Made by a program: the position numbers and the translations under genes. Positions 48,008-58,299 of a stretch of DNA of 64,000 nt are shown piece after piece (within the stretch, counting starts at the first letter, position 1; the number at the start of each line of letters is the position of its first letter). The stretch lies in NCBI GenBank assembly GCA_050084515.1, contig CM114273.1:35278001-35342000 (forward strand), given 5' to 3'. The DNA is from Blasia pusilla (Eukaryota; Marchantiophyta; Marchantiopsida; Blasiales). The notes beneath the pieces are model-generated. The model worked only from the letters and a program-made list of their open reading frames with translations, was not told the DNA's origin and did not search any database.

Positions 48008-49886
48008 ATGGAGGCGGCGCTTCTATCGAGCAGAGCGGTGTCGCCAATCTCCATGTACACCGCTGGAGCTGAACCGTGTGGAATCGCCCGTGCAAGCCCG
48101 ACCTCTCAAATGGCCCCAGCTTCACCTGCCTCGTGCGTGTTACCCATCACGCTGGGCTCTATGTCTACGGCCGCTGGTTTGAGATCGTCAATTTGGGGAG
48201 CGGAGCGTGTGCAGTGCAATTCTGAATATGGTACAGTTTCGTTTCTGCTGCTGACCCCGGGGATATCGAAGGAGGGCGGAATGGCGGGGGATCGAGGGAG
48301 GGGTGGCATTGCGCGCTCGTACATGGAGAACAAGAATCCTATAGCTAATTTCTTCAATAACGTGCGGGGTTCGTTACCTGTGGTTGGACTTCTGGCTCGG
48401 ATTATGAGTCCCGAAGGTGGCGTTGGGAGCGACAGAATCCGGCTGGAGGAATTCTGCACTCGAGTGGAGAGAAATTGTACCCGGCAGGCTGCCAGTGCCT
48501 TCTATGAATTTTCTGATCGCCATGGAAAGGTATGTCAGCTTTGGTTAGTTCTCTGATAATTACTTGGCCTACCGTATGTTGACATGGCAGCGTTAGTCGT
48601 GACTGCAATCGACCTGAATCATGGCCCTGAGTTTTTTTCCCGAATCTTTTGTTCAGTCTTTACCTTTAGGCTTAGCCTGGTCTCGGAGTTGGGAAACATG
48701 GAGCTTTGTAGTGTATCTAGAAGGTCGACATTGATGGCCCCCAGAAGGAGGCGTTTCCTGGGGATGTGGAAGTTCAGGAGACATAGGCTTTAGGGTGGAT
48801 ATATAAGGGTTTCTCTTGTCGAATGCATCAGGGAATGATTGAGACTGCCTGTAATTAAACGGCTAAAATGAGTGGAGAGTGACCTCTACTTTTGGGTGAA
48901 TTGGGGTTGCCGAAGGTCCATCTGGTTTCACTCCAAAATTTCTTGTGATGCAAGCTGATGAGTTGGTCGGTAGACATGGTCAGAGCCATATCAGTGACCA
49001 GAAGACGGTATTTTGAGCTGTTTTGCTTGGGCTCCATCGCAAAAGATGAGAAATAAGTTAAACTTGGGGAAAGCGGCTGTGGCTCTGGTGCAATGCAGGT
49101 TGCAAAGTCACAGTTTGTGCTGATTTGGTGTTGGGCAGCGGCATTGGGAGCAGGGTTATTGAGAAGTGATGATCTCCTAATGGCAGCTTCACGTCTTCGG
49201 GTTTCATTCGATATTCAATATGAAGTGGAGAACCTGGAATTGCTCATGGATGAGGCCCTGAAGGTATCTATTGGCATGAGCAGAGTATAGTAGTTAGTCA
49301 TCAGTTTACGTATCTGCGGTGTTCACCTACATTAAAGCGTATAAGCATTCACGTAAATCCGCAAGTTTCTGAGGTAGGTTGAAATGAAATCATAAGGTCA
49401 GGTCATGTGATAACACATCAGGGCCATTACGCATTTCATCTAGGGCACCTCGTAGAGCCTCTCCATTTCACGCATTTCAGATTCCAGATATTGTCCATTT
49501 CAGATTCCAGATATTGTAACTTCAACAGTTTTCGAAGAGCAGCATAATAGAAATACTGTACAAAGCAATCTGAATAGAAATGTTTAGAATCTGCCGCTGG
49601 TTGATCAGTAGTTTTGTAGTATTGCGTATCTTTTCATGTTGGTGCATCGCCCGGGTGTGTGCAGAAGCGAGAGAAGTCCGGGTCCCCAATCCCAGATGTT
49701 CCAATTGAGATCCGTGCGGAGAAGGCTCTGGAGGCAATATGCAAATGTTGTACTGGTACACTAGAAATTGAAGAAGAAGATTCCCCTTTATTATCCACTA
49801 TTTTGAAAACTGTATTTCCAACTGCTGATGGAGGACAAATAGATCAGGCTATACAACTGCGCATTCGTGCCCTCAGATGGTTCTGA
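48008..49886 (+). CDS. PSA3: Photosystem I assembly factor PSA3, chloroplast
   Basis: Three exons join in phase 0: 48008-48529, 49099-49263 and 49665-49886 (stop TGA), with donors GTATGT and GTATCT and acceptors ATGCAG and GTGCAG; 302 residues. The N-terminal ~100 residues are Ser/Ala/Pro-rich with few acidic residues, like a chloroplast transit peptide. The mature part starts with YMENKNPIANFFNNVRGSLP, then GGVGSDRIRLEEFCTRVERN and FYEFSDRHGK. Exon 2 gives CWAAALGAGLLRSDDLLMAA and VENLELLMDEALK; exon 3 gives EIRAEKALEAICKCC and an acidic LEIEEEDSPLL. I recognise this as the PSA3 (PIGMENT DEFECTIVE 329) family. Known role: it acts with PYG7 on the stromal face of thylakoids in assembling the PSI core. 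The frame ends at RWF, but the +1 frame stays open with an acidic Ser/Glu-rich tail to 50019, so the true C-terminus may be longer. It converges with SNRNP25. Confidence 0.82.
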
Positions 49887-50019
49887 AAATAGCGATGTTT
49901 CCAAAGACAGTGAAGAAGTGGCCTCTGAGGGGGCTGACAGTGTAAGAAATTTAGAAGGTAATGAAAGCCAATCAGAAGAGAATGCAACTCAGATTTTCTT
50001 AGTAGAAACAGCCCAATGA
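49843..50019 (+). other. Acidic open tail in the +1 frame of PSA3
   Basis: Shifted by one base relative to PSA3 exon 3, a frame is open for 58 codons up to TGA at 50017-50019 and reads PSDGSENSDVSKDSEEVAS and on to QSEENATQIFLVETAQ. Such an acidic Ser/Glu-rich stretch is unusual for 3' UTR sequence. It suggests a recent single-base indel near 49850-49870 or an unrecognised splice. Confidence 0.5.
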
Positions 50020-50722
50020 AGCAGTGAATTCCGCGAATTTCCAGACCACACAATCTGGTATGGTGTGGAAATTGGATTTGGCCACTCATATTTCTTATGC
50101 ACTTGTTGTGTATTTTTCACCATGGCGGAAGTCAACTTCAACTTTAGATATATTTCCACTATTTTGGTTGATGACAATTCCTGTCCATTTTCCCAACAAA
50201 GAGGAGAATTCTTCCACACCGCTCATGGGCTGTTCAAACATCTGAGCAACTGCCACATCCAGCCTCATATTTGAGCAGGAAATGAGCTCCCTGTAAGCCT
50301 TTCTTTTCTAGCTTAAGATAGAGGTACTTAGTTCGGGCCGGCCGTTGGAGACTCACTCTATCAGACCTCATAAACTTTTCGATTTCAGTCTGGGATAAGC
50401 TCATGCCAACAGTCCGTGCTCTTTGTAAGTTCAATTTCTGAAAGCACTACTAATAAGTCTTTTGAAGACTACTGAGGTATGATGACCATTGTACATGGTG
50501 TGCTGCTGCCACAGGTGGCACACCAAAAGGCTATGACTACAAAAGGATAATAGGCCTATAAATATACAATCTCCTTTTGCACAGAGAAGTTTTGAATGAC
50601 CCACTTTTCTATCTATATGCTTAAGGGTTGAAAGGGGCCAGCTGCCTTCTGCCTCACCTTACTACAACAATTGATGTAAGTGTCCCGTCTGCTAAGGGGT
50701 TCGGTTAGCAGTCCAATAGAAA

Positions 50723-53054
50723 TTATGGACTGCTCTTGATCATCGATGAGCCATTAAAACTTATACTCTTCCGGAGACCATGAAAGAACCGACGCTTTTT
50801 GGCCCGAGAGTGCTCGCCAGCTTCTTTAGTTAAAGTATGCCGTCCAAATTGAACCTAGGGTGTGAAGCACACACAAGTTTTAGCTCTCCCAGGATATCAC
50901 ATTTAAACACCTCCACAGCTACTCCTCCCACATCTCAAAGAGCTAATGATCAAGTACTCTACTTCTTCTCCCAGTACCAGTTCTCCAGCACACCGAAAAC
51001 TTCCACAACTCCACCTACTAAGGTTCTGATCTTGAGCAAGAGATCTACACATTATTGGTCAGAGCAATCGGTAGGATTCAGGAGCATAGGGAAACTAATT
51101 ACACATATCGATCATATTTGATCCAGCAGGATGAGATGGTTTATACCTGATCATTGTTCTTTATCCCAAACTCTCGCAACAGAGCGTCGTCCTTGATCAA
51201 TTTTTCATTATTGTAAATGAGACAAAAGTTCCCCCAAACATGCTTCCTGTGGCACCGGAGATACAGTACAGTCAATGTTAATTGCTTTGAAATAACAGCT
51301 CCAGACATAGAACCTGCACTAGCAGCTGTAGACTCGCATATTTTGAGATGTGGTTTGACAGGTCCATCCCTCCAAAGAAAATCAATGCTATTCCTCGTCC
51401 AAACCAATAGTGCACCACCATCCGCGACCGAGATCTCCAAACGCTATCAGTAAGAGGTGAAAACAATAATAACAACACATAGAGTCAATAAAGGCTGATG
51501 GTATTAAGAGAACACGATAGGGCAGATGAAGGAAAATTGGGCAAGAATTCACCAATACCACTCCTGAAGAGAGGGTCGACATGTTATCTATTACACGCCA
51601 TGGCCTTCTACCAGTTACAACATACAATGCACTTAAAACTAGACTCGAAAAAGTTAGTTTCATCTACACAGGCTTCCTCAGTAAATCGGTGAAGCCCTAG
51701 AAATTGGGATTACCTCTATCCTGTCTATATCCCACACACTGCAAGAGCTGGGAACCTGTCCTTTCTAGGCTCAAGACAGGCTCCACTAAGCAGCTGTAAT
51801 TCTTATTTCGCACTTGCAAGTAGAGGTCATTAGACCCACCGTAAGCTTCCTATTGGAAATCCTATGATTCCTAAAGCCCAACGCCGCTCTCCACCTCTGC
51901 GCAGGTGATTGGAACTTGTCTACCCTAATTCTCAAAACTCGCTCAGGATAGCAGAGGCGAAAAAATCTCAATCCCAACTACCCTTCCCATCCTGAATGAA
52001 TGGACACATGAATCCAGAGAGGCAGAAAGGAAAGTACCATGAGATGTGGCGGTGTCCCATTTGCCCCTGCTCTGCTGAATTCACCTTCTTCTCGATTGCT
52101 GCTTTCAAATGCCGGACTGAAGCCGTATTCAAAACTGCAACATCTGGACAAACCAATTCAGGCAAGTTTCAGATTGGGAATTCACCCTGCCACGATTCCC
52201 ACATTGCCCATCTCCAAGACAACCGACTCCGCTCTCACGAACCAGATGATCATGGGATTCTTCACGCGCAGCAGTCGATCGTCTTCCATCCACAGAGAAG
52301 TACGTCAGCCAATCAGTCGCACGACCGGGCTACAGTGAGGAGCCAAAGCGAGGACACAGCATAATCCCCTCAGAGGTGGCAGCCAAGAGTTACGAAATAG
52401 TGCCCCCAAGGAGTGCTGTCACTTTCTATGTGGTTTAGGAAACAGTGATCCCAGAGAGTACTGCCACTTTTGATGTGATTTGAGAAACAGTGATCCCCAA
52501 GAGTACTGTCACTTTCAATGTGCTTTAAGAAATAGTGATCCCAAAGAGTACTGTCACTTTCGATATGATGTAAGAAATAGTGACACCGAAGAGTGCTGTG
52601 ACACCCATTTCTTCCACACTACTCCGTCGGTGGGCATGGGCTTCGAGCACTGAGAACATCATTTCAAGGGATTCTGGAGAAGAATAGAGTCTCACGACCA
52701 TGAGCTGACGGTGAGAGCGACTCTTCTCTCCTTCACTCTGACCGTCAGGTCGAGACACACATCCTCGAGCAAAACGGAACAAACACCAAAGATCCTCAAG
52801 CACAATTTTTTCAGACAGACAAGTAACGCACGTCGCTATAAACACAGGGAAAGCGACGAATTCTCACCGAAAGTAGAGGCGTCCATTTTGAGTACGGACA
52901 GCTTCATGGCACTGCCCAGCTCCACACCGATGAGGGTGTCGATGTCGGCAACGGTGGCATTCTTAGGCACATCGGAGAGCACAGGATCGTCTAGCAGCGT
53001 CGCCAGCAGAGGCTCGAACTTCCCTCTGCGGTAGTAACCAGAAATCTCCATCAT
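50723..53054 (-). CDS. SNRNP25: U11/U12 small nuclear ribonucleoprotein 25 kDa protein
   Basis: Four minus-strand exons join in phase: 53054-52868, 52143-52038, 51246-51147 and 50854-50723 (stop TAA), giving 174 residues. The donors are GTGAGA, GTACTT and GTATAA, and the acceptors GTCCAG, CCACAG and CCCTAG. Diagnostic blocks, in order, are LLDDPVLSDVPKNATVADID, TLIGVELGSAMKLSVLKMD, DVAVLNTASVRHLKAAIEKK, GQMGHRHISWKHVWGNFCL, YNNEKLIKDDALLREFGIKN, and a basic C-terminal AKKRRFFHGLRK. This matches the SNRNP25 family, which has a ubiquitin-like fold and binds the U11 side of the U11/U12 di-snRNP for recognition of U12-type introns. Length is close to that of family members. ATG 53054 is followed by a second ATG at 53051; either could start. 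The introns visible here are all GT-AG. Intron 1 carries a 45-bp minisatellite. Confidence 0.93.
52396..52610. repeat. 45-bp minisatellite in SNRNP25 intron 1
   Basis: The motif TAGTGATCCC or CAGTGATCCC recurs at about 52398, 52443, 52488, 52533 and 52578, exactly 45 bases apart. Each unit continues with GAGTACTGTCACTTT or a close variant. There are about four full units and one partial unit. Frames across it contain stops. Confidence 0.92.
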
Positions 53055-53260
53055 CCGAAAACCCAAAACCACCACAGCATACCATCAACCGATTCACCAC
53101 CACTCCTCTCCACCGCACATCTCACTCACTCAAACCACCCACCGAATTTCGCCGTCAGCCCCGAAAATTCGACGGACTCCTCTCGCCACCGGCACCGACG
53201 ATCAGCTCAGTGAGAATCGCTAACCCCATCCCCCACACATTTGTCTGCTCCGCTCAGCTG
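53055..53260 (-). promoter_or_regulatory. SNRNP25 5' flank
   Basis: GC-rich and, on the minus strand, G/A-rich sequence upstream of the SNRNP25 start. It probably contains the leader and promoter; no distinct TATA box was identified. Confidence 0.3.
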
Positions 53261-53689
53261 CGCTCCGACTGTGCAGCTTGCCATGCTCTCCCCAAAACTC
53301 CTGCTCTTCTCAGGACACGAGCGGAGCACCACACAGAAGATTCTGGAGACTGCAGCGACACCGGCGAATGAAGCGGAGGAGAAAACCCCCAACACCCACC
53401 GATCTTTTCTTTCCCTTGTGCCGCTTCCAGTGCCAGTGACTGACTGACTCTCTGTGTCTGTCTGTTTGTGGAAGATTGAGGTTACTGTTCGTGCCTGCCC
53501 GTTCAACTACTGTAATCCCCGTCTTAACTAGAGCTCCTGCTCTAATTCGCGTTTCTTGCCGGGCGGTCAGAGCTGGGTTACCGTGGGACAGGGATTAATT
53601 AGCGGGTAATCTTCATCCCTCAGTTGAGTGTGAGCTTGATTAGGCACACTCTTGTATGGGAACTGAGGGAGCTGAGGATCTTCTCTGAA

Positions 53690-55741
53690 CTTTGACAACA
53701 TTGTTGAGCCAACAAGGAGGATTTCACATAGGAGAGCAAAGATCAACAAGGGCTTTTCAAGCAATTGTAAAGAAGTTGGGGAGATTTGATGGGAGGAACA
53801 TCACCAAGTATGTTCGAGAGTACGTCTATGAGATGGAAGTAAATCGTGTACCCGAAGGTGATATGGTGTCAATTTTTGAGTTAGATGTTAGAAGTAGTCA
53901 AGTGAAGAAGTTGAGCGAGAAAATCCGACCTCACGATTCTTTGAAAGGAGAATTCTTCGATGATGATGTGGATCCGGTGACTAAGAGAAGTTTTTAGAAT
54001 GGATAGAACAACGTTGAGGAAGGGAATGACTTCAAATGAATTATTGCGTGAGTTTGAGAAGCGGTTTTTCAACTTTCTTCTTCCGAAAGAGCAACTTCTA
54101 GACTTGAGGAAAACTGAGTTATTCCAGAATTTGGAGGACAAGCTTTTCATAATGTTGGCGGACAAGACCGAAGAAGGAGGTGAAAGACACTAATTGGAAG
54201 AAAGTGGAAGGTTGCTATCCTTACAAAGCAAAATCAAAGTTTATTCCACTATTCAAGTCGGAGGTATTAATTTCAAATCCATTGCCTTGTTTCAACAAAA
54301 CTAAAAGATTTGCTATAGATGAGTTGGTGAAAGGTTTGAGAGAATTGAGAGTAGAAATTGAAGAGCTTAAACTTGATAGGAATCTAGTGTTGGTGCTTTT
54401 CGACAAGTAGGAACTTTGTGAGAAGATGTATATGGTGTGATAGTGTTGAGCATCAACGTCGAGAATGTGAGGAGTTTTCAGAAGCTCTTAGGAATGGAAT
54501 AGTAAACTTCAAAGATGGGAAGATTCATTCAACGCAGAATGGTATGCCGTTGAATACCAACTTTGGTAGAGGAGGAATGAAAGGCTTAGTGAGAAGTCAA
54601 GTAGGAGTTGCCACTACGGCATTAGATTATGATACCTTTGCAGTAAAAATAGAAGCGCCTATTGTATCTGTAGCTAAAAGTGAATCATTACAATTTCCTC
54701 GAGAAGTGATGATTCGAGGGGCAGAGACTATCCATCATCTAACTGGATGGGATGATCCGGTTGGAATCTGGGTGTGTTCATACCTAGCACAAGAGAAACA
54801 TGTGAGTTGGCAAGATGCTAGTGTTAGGAGATGCGACAATGATGGTGTCGATCTCGAGGAAGCCTGCAAGAAGAGCAAGGACCGTAAGAAGGAAAGGGCC
54901 GAGGCGCAACCATCAAGAGAAGAAGGGCCTTCTACATCTGAATCTATGATGGATTCTCAAATGAAAGAAGGTGGAATGAAGGAGAAAGAATTGAGGTCTT
55001 CCCAGAAGACCAAGGGTAAGACTCCTACATACAAGTTGCAGTCTAATATAGAGACAAGCACGAATTTAAAGGAGATTCTTGAGGAGAGGATTTTGGATGC
55101 CAAAATAGAGTTTTCTTTGAGGGAAGTCTTGGGCATAGCCAAACGTGACTTTCATGAGTTGATCATAGATGTGATCCAGATATTGTGATGGTGAATTGAT
55201 CCGACATCACAGAAGAAGAAGATGAAGAGCTTTGCCAAGTTTTTGGACAAAACCTTGACTTACAAGGAGAAGAGGCGAGAGTAGGAGAAGCCTTGAGCAA
55301 ACAAGGTGAAGAAAGATACAATGGTGGACACTATTCTCGGTCATCGTAACGACGGAGGCTAGAGTTCGACTCGGCTCTCTCCAAGAGTCAGTTTTGGCTC
55401 TCGTTGATCATGGTTTGGAGATCAACATCATGTCGCGAAGTATATACGATAAAGGGATGTAGCCAATTGATCCAGGCCCAAGCGGCTAACAACCAAAAGG
55501 TGAAGTCTACGGTGCTTGTCCATCCATCAAAACCCGTATCAGAGATGTGTTAATTCAACAAAATTTCTTTGTTCAGAATGGAGGTGCTTATCCTGTGATT
55601 CTTGGGAAACCTTACATCACAGCATCTAGAATGGAGACCAAAGTCATGGATGATGGGTCTCATTATGCCCGTTTAGAAGTCGAGGATGGAACAAGATCGG
55701 TTCAATTCCTTACCAAACCAAGATCAGTTCAATTCCTTACT
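53690..55741 (+). pseudogene. Gag-protease retroelement-like gene, degenerate
   Basis: Plus-strand coding blocks follow in order. They are AFQAIVKKLGRFDGRNITKY with VREYVYEMEVNRVPEGDM (53750-53860), then EFFDDDVDPVTKRSF (53950), and, after a stop, MTSNELLREFEKRF with LLDLRKTELFQNLEDKL (54025-54150). A CCHC knuckle CIWCDSVEHQRREC (about 54427-54470) is followed by a linker with MIRGAETIHHLTGWDDPVG. A low-complexity Lys/Glu/Ser region leads to NLKEILEERILDAKIEFSL and REVLGIAKRDFHELIIDVI (to 55187). Finally there is a protease-like part with LVDHGLEINIMSR (about 55400) and FFVQNGGAYPVILGKPYITA (about 55560). Stops and frame changes are present. No RT or integrase follows. From memory, similar gag-protease proteins are repeated in bryophyte genomes. 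Confidence 0.7.
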
Positions 55742-55970
55742 AAACCAAACCCAATCTCCTAATGAGAGGCTTGGATTACACACACAAGGCAAGCAAGACC
55801 ATGGCTTCGCCGCCTCATGCCAAGAGGTTCATCAAAGAGAGAATAAGCTCTAAAGCTCTCTCTTTTTGAGGTATATCCCTCCCCTCTTCCAAGCTCTCTC
55901 CATGGTAGCCTATGCTCCCAAGTCACCTCCTTGGCTCTTGACCTGATGTAGGAGGTCAAGCGCCACTTAA
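55742..55970. repeat. Dispersed repeat, copy 2 (see 25.4 kb)
   Basis: Matches 25422-25645 with scattered differences, from AAACCAAACCCAATCTCCTA to GATGTAGGAGGTCAAG. The terminal hairpin is shorter here because the right arm diverges after AGGTCAAG. It follows the gag-protease element directly; a 26-base tandem duplication (ATCGGTTCAATTCCTTACCA type) lies just before it. Confidence 0.85.
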
Positions 55971-57700
55971 TATAAATAGAAAGTTGATTATATACTCAGA
56001 ACGGTACTTACCTAAAATAGTAAGTTCCTCAATATGGCTCCAAATGAATCGAAAAGAAGAGAAAACCTGCTCTCTCAGGTTTTCCGGGGCCTGCAGTCAT
56101 CCTCAACCTAGTCTTTTGTCCTCCAATACTCATGAAGGCTCCTCTACTATATCTCACCGATCAATTGTAAAAGCGTAACATCTTGGAGGAGGGAGAGACA
56201 CGCCGATGAGGACGGATGGGCGATTTTGATTCTGACGGAAGCGGAAGAAGGTATGTCGGGGTTCTGACGGAGATGGATGAATGGAGATGCCTAAACAGAG
56301 AGGGACTACCCTTTCACCGCCGTGGTCCGACGTTGGTGTGCGCCATGCGACGCTTGAGTGCCGTCCGTCCATCTCGTTTTATCCATCCCCTTTCCGTCAG
56401 GCGTGCACGAAAGGAGAGGGACAAACGGATATAGGGTTATGGGACGGAGACAGATGGATTTCTACGGTGCCCTTGCTCGTAAATTTTGCAAAGGGTGGCT
56501 CACTCTCTCATATGGAAGGAGGGACGATCGCCAAGTTTCCGCCTCCCGCCCCACTCTTGCTTTTGCACTTTCTTTTTTCGTTGTTTTTCGTTTTTGTGTG
56601 TTGGGACTTCGCTCTTGTTGGGTGTTTGAGCAATGTTACTCTTAGGGAGTTCCAATGCATCAAAGTTCTTTCAAGCTTGCAATTTTCGACTCCTTGCGAT
56701 CTGCCCTCTTTGCTATTTTCTTAGTTCCTTAGTGGTTTGCCCTAGTGTTAGCGGTTCAAACGTTGAAGGTCTTTCAAGATTTTGCGATTTCGAAGCCCAC
56801 TTGCGTTTGTGATCGTCAATTACTGGAATTTTGACCGACCCCGCCTCTGCCGAGATTGGCTATCGAGATTTGGTAGCTAGTTTTGTGATTCCTTCTCCTT
56901 GCGATCGGCTCGCCAAAATTGGTGATTCCGACTCCTTCCGGTGTTTTCCTTAGTTTTTACGCCAATGTGGCTTTGAGTTACTCCTTACCATATTGCCTAT
57001 TCATCCCTTCTTGCACTTCCTGTTACAAGCGTTTTTAGGCTACTTTTGTTGATGTTGTCAACCCGTTCGTTTTGCAATTAGTCCTCCATGTAATTCCTGC
57101 TTCTTACGTTTCCCACTCTTGCGATCATCGTCTTTTGCGATTCTTGAATAACAAGGCTACCTGCTGGCATCTTGGATTTGGTAGCTCGTTTTGTGATTCT
57201 GCTCTTGCGGATTTTGGAATGGTAAAGCGTGTTTGGTTTTGGCTCTAGCTTTGGCAATATTAATTGGCCCAATTTCAGTAGCTCAAGAGACATCTCGTGC
57301 CTTATGTGCTTCGTTTATTCATATTTGTTTGGTTTGTACTTGATGCAATGGCCCCTCGTTTCATCTGATTTCAGTCCAAAGTGGCCCTATATTTATGATC
57401 ACGCAATCAAAGGTAGATTGTCTTCGTGTTTCATCCACACGTTGCAGAATATCAAGTGCACGATCATTTCTCTGAACACGACGACGCTAAGTGAATTGCA
57501 TTGAACTACCTTCATTTTGTGCTATTTGCAATTGCCATATGTTTGAATGACTTGGTGAATCCTTTGGTCCATCTTACTGCTCACGTCATGTGTATATATT
57601 GTGTAGGAATTTTTGGCCTTTCACAATAGAAGTAGAGCTTTGGAGGTTCCTCTTGCGGCTTGAGTAGTAGGTGCTTGGAGTTTTTCTGCAATCTCTTCCT
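55971..57700. other. Intergenic, no gene recognised
   Basis: A GC-richer stretch at 56170-56480 has several GACGGA/GACGGAG words. The remainder is moderately T-rich. Open frames are short and lack domains. Confidence 0.45.
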
Positions 57701-57736
57701 TTTCCGGTGGGGATTAGGTAGGGTTTTGGGATTAGG

Positions 57737-57746
57737 GTTTAGGGTG
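57737..57746. promoter_or_regulatory. Telo-box-like motif
   Basis: ATTAGGGTTTAGGG (reverse complement contains AAACCCTAA). Such motifs occur in plant promoters as well as in degenerate telomeric repeats; no gene start was tied to it. Confidence 0.35.
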
Positions 57747-57965
57747 AAATGGATAAATGTTTAGGGTCTATCGCATCAAAATTACCAGCGAGCCTGTAGA
57801 ACAAATCGAGAGCTTCAAGCCCACTCATGTCGCAGATTTATATCTACAAGTCACAAAACTCTTCATTGTAGGTAGCGGGCATCTTCAGTTTATCCAGTTT
57901 TTTAAATGCGATCATGAAAAAACCACTGGATGATCATATCCTCTCTTTATTCCGGTTTTGTATTT

Positions 57966-58208
57966 CTATGGGGATATTGGGGAAGTTTTGTGGCGGAGAA
58001 TCGAATTAGTAGGGCTAATCCGATCCGAGTTTGCGTCCTCGGGTTTGGTGTGGTGAGGTAGAACTCGGGTCCGCTGTGAACGCATAACCTCGGTTATCGT
58101 TAACACAGGATTTACGACCCTGCTTATGCGCTGATTGCTCCCACTAATTCTCCGGGTGAATGAATGAACGACTCGCTGAATCCTGCCAGCAGTCGTGGCC
58201 ACAGCCAT
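57966..58208 (-). CDS. Small hypothetical protein, 80 residues
   Basis: A minus-strand frame starts MAVATTAGRIQRVVHSFTRR. The first 50 residues contain many Arg, Ser, Thr and Val and almost no acidic residues, resembling a mitochondrial or plastid presequence. A good TATA box lies 75 bases upstream, and the local GC content is raised. No family was recognised. It may be complete or only a first exon; a possible donor (GAG|GTTATG) occurs after VLTITE. Confidence 0.4.
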   Translation of the reverse strand: MAVATTAGRIQRVVHSFTRRISGSNQRISRVVNPVLTITEVMRSQRTRVLPHHTKPEDANSDRISPTNSILRHKTSPISP

Positions 58209-58282
58209 CGTCTTAACTCTTGCGCCGCGGACTGCGGTTAGGGGAGCAGGGTTCTTGTAACCATGTGGCAGTTCAGCTTTTT

Positions 58283-58292
58283 CTATTTATAG
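58283..58292 (-). promoter_or_regulatory. TATA box of the small 58.2-kb gene
   Basis: Minus-strand CTATAAATAG, a near-perfect plant TATA box, about 75 bases before the ATG at 58208, leaving room for a leader of roughly 45 bases. Confidence 0.55.
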
Positions 58293-58299
58293 CGGCGAA

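Noticed and set aside
47625-48125. 166-codon minus-strand frame at the PSA3 start
   Set aside because: Antisense to the PSA3 promoter and transit peptide; Ser/Pro-rich low-complexity shadow.
50024-50434. Additional exons between PSA3 and SNRNP25
   Set aside because: Short frames on both strands, with no family motif and no phase-compatible splice sites. Both neighbouring genes already have stops, so this is most simply 3' UTR sequence.
56216-56724. Overlapping plus-strand frames near 56.3 kb
   Set aside because: Three frames are open over the same stretch, indicating compositional openness rather than a coding region; no domain recognised.
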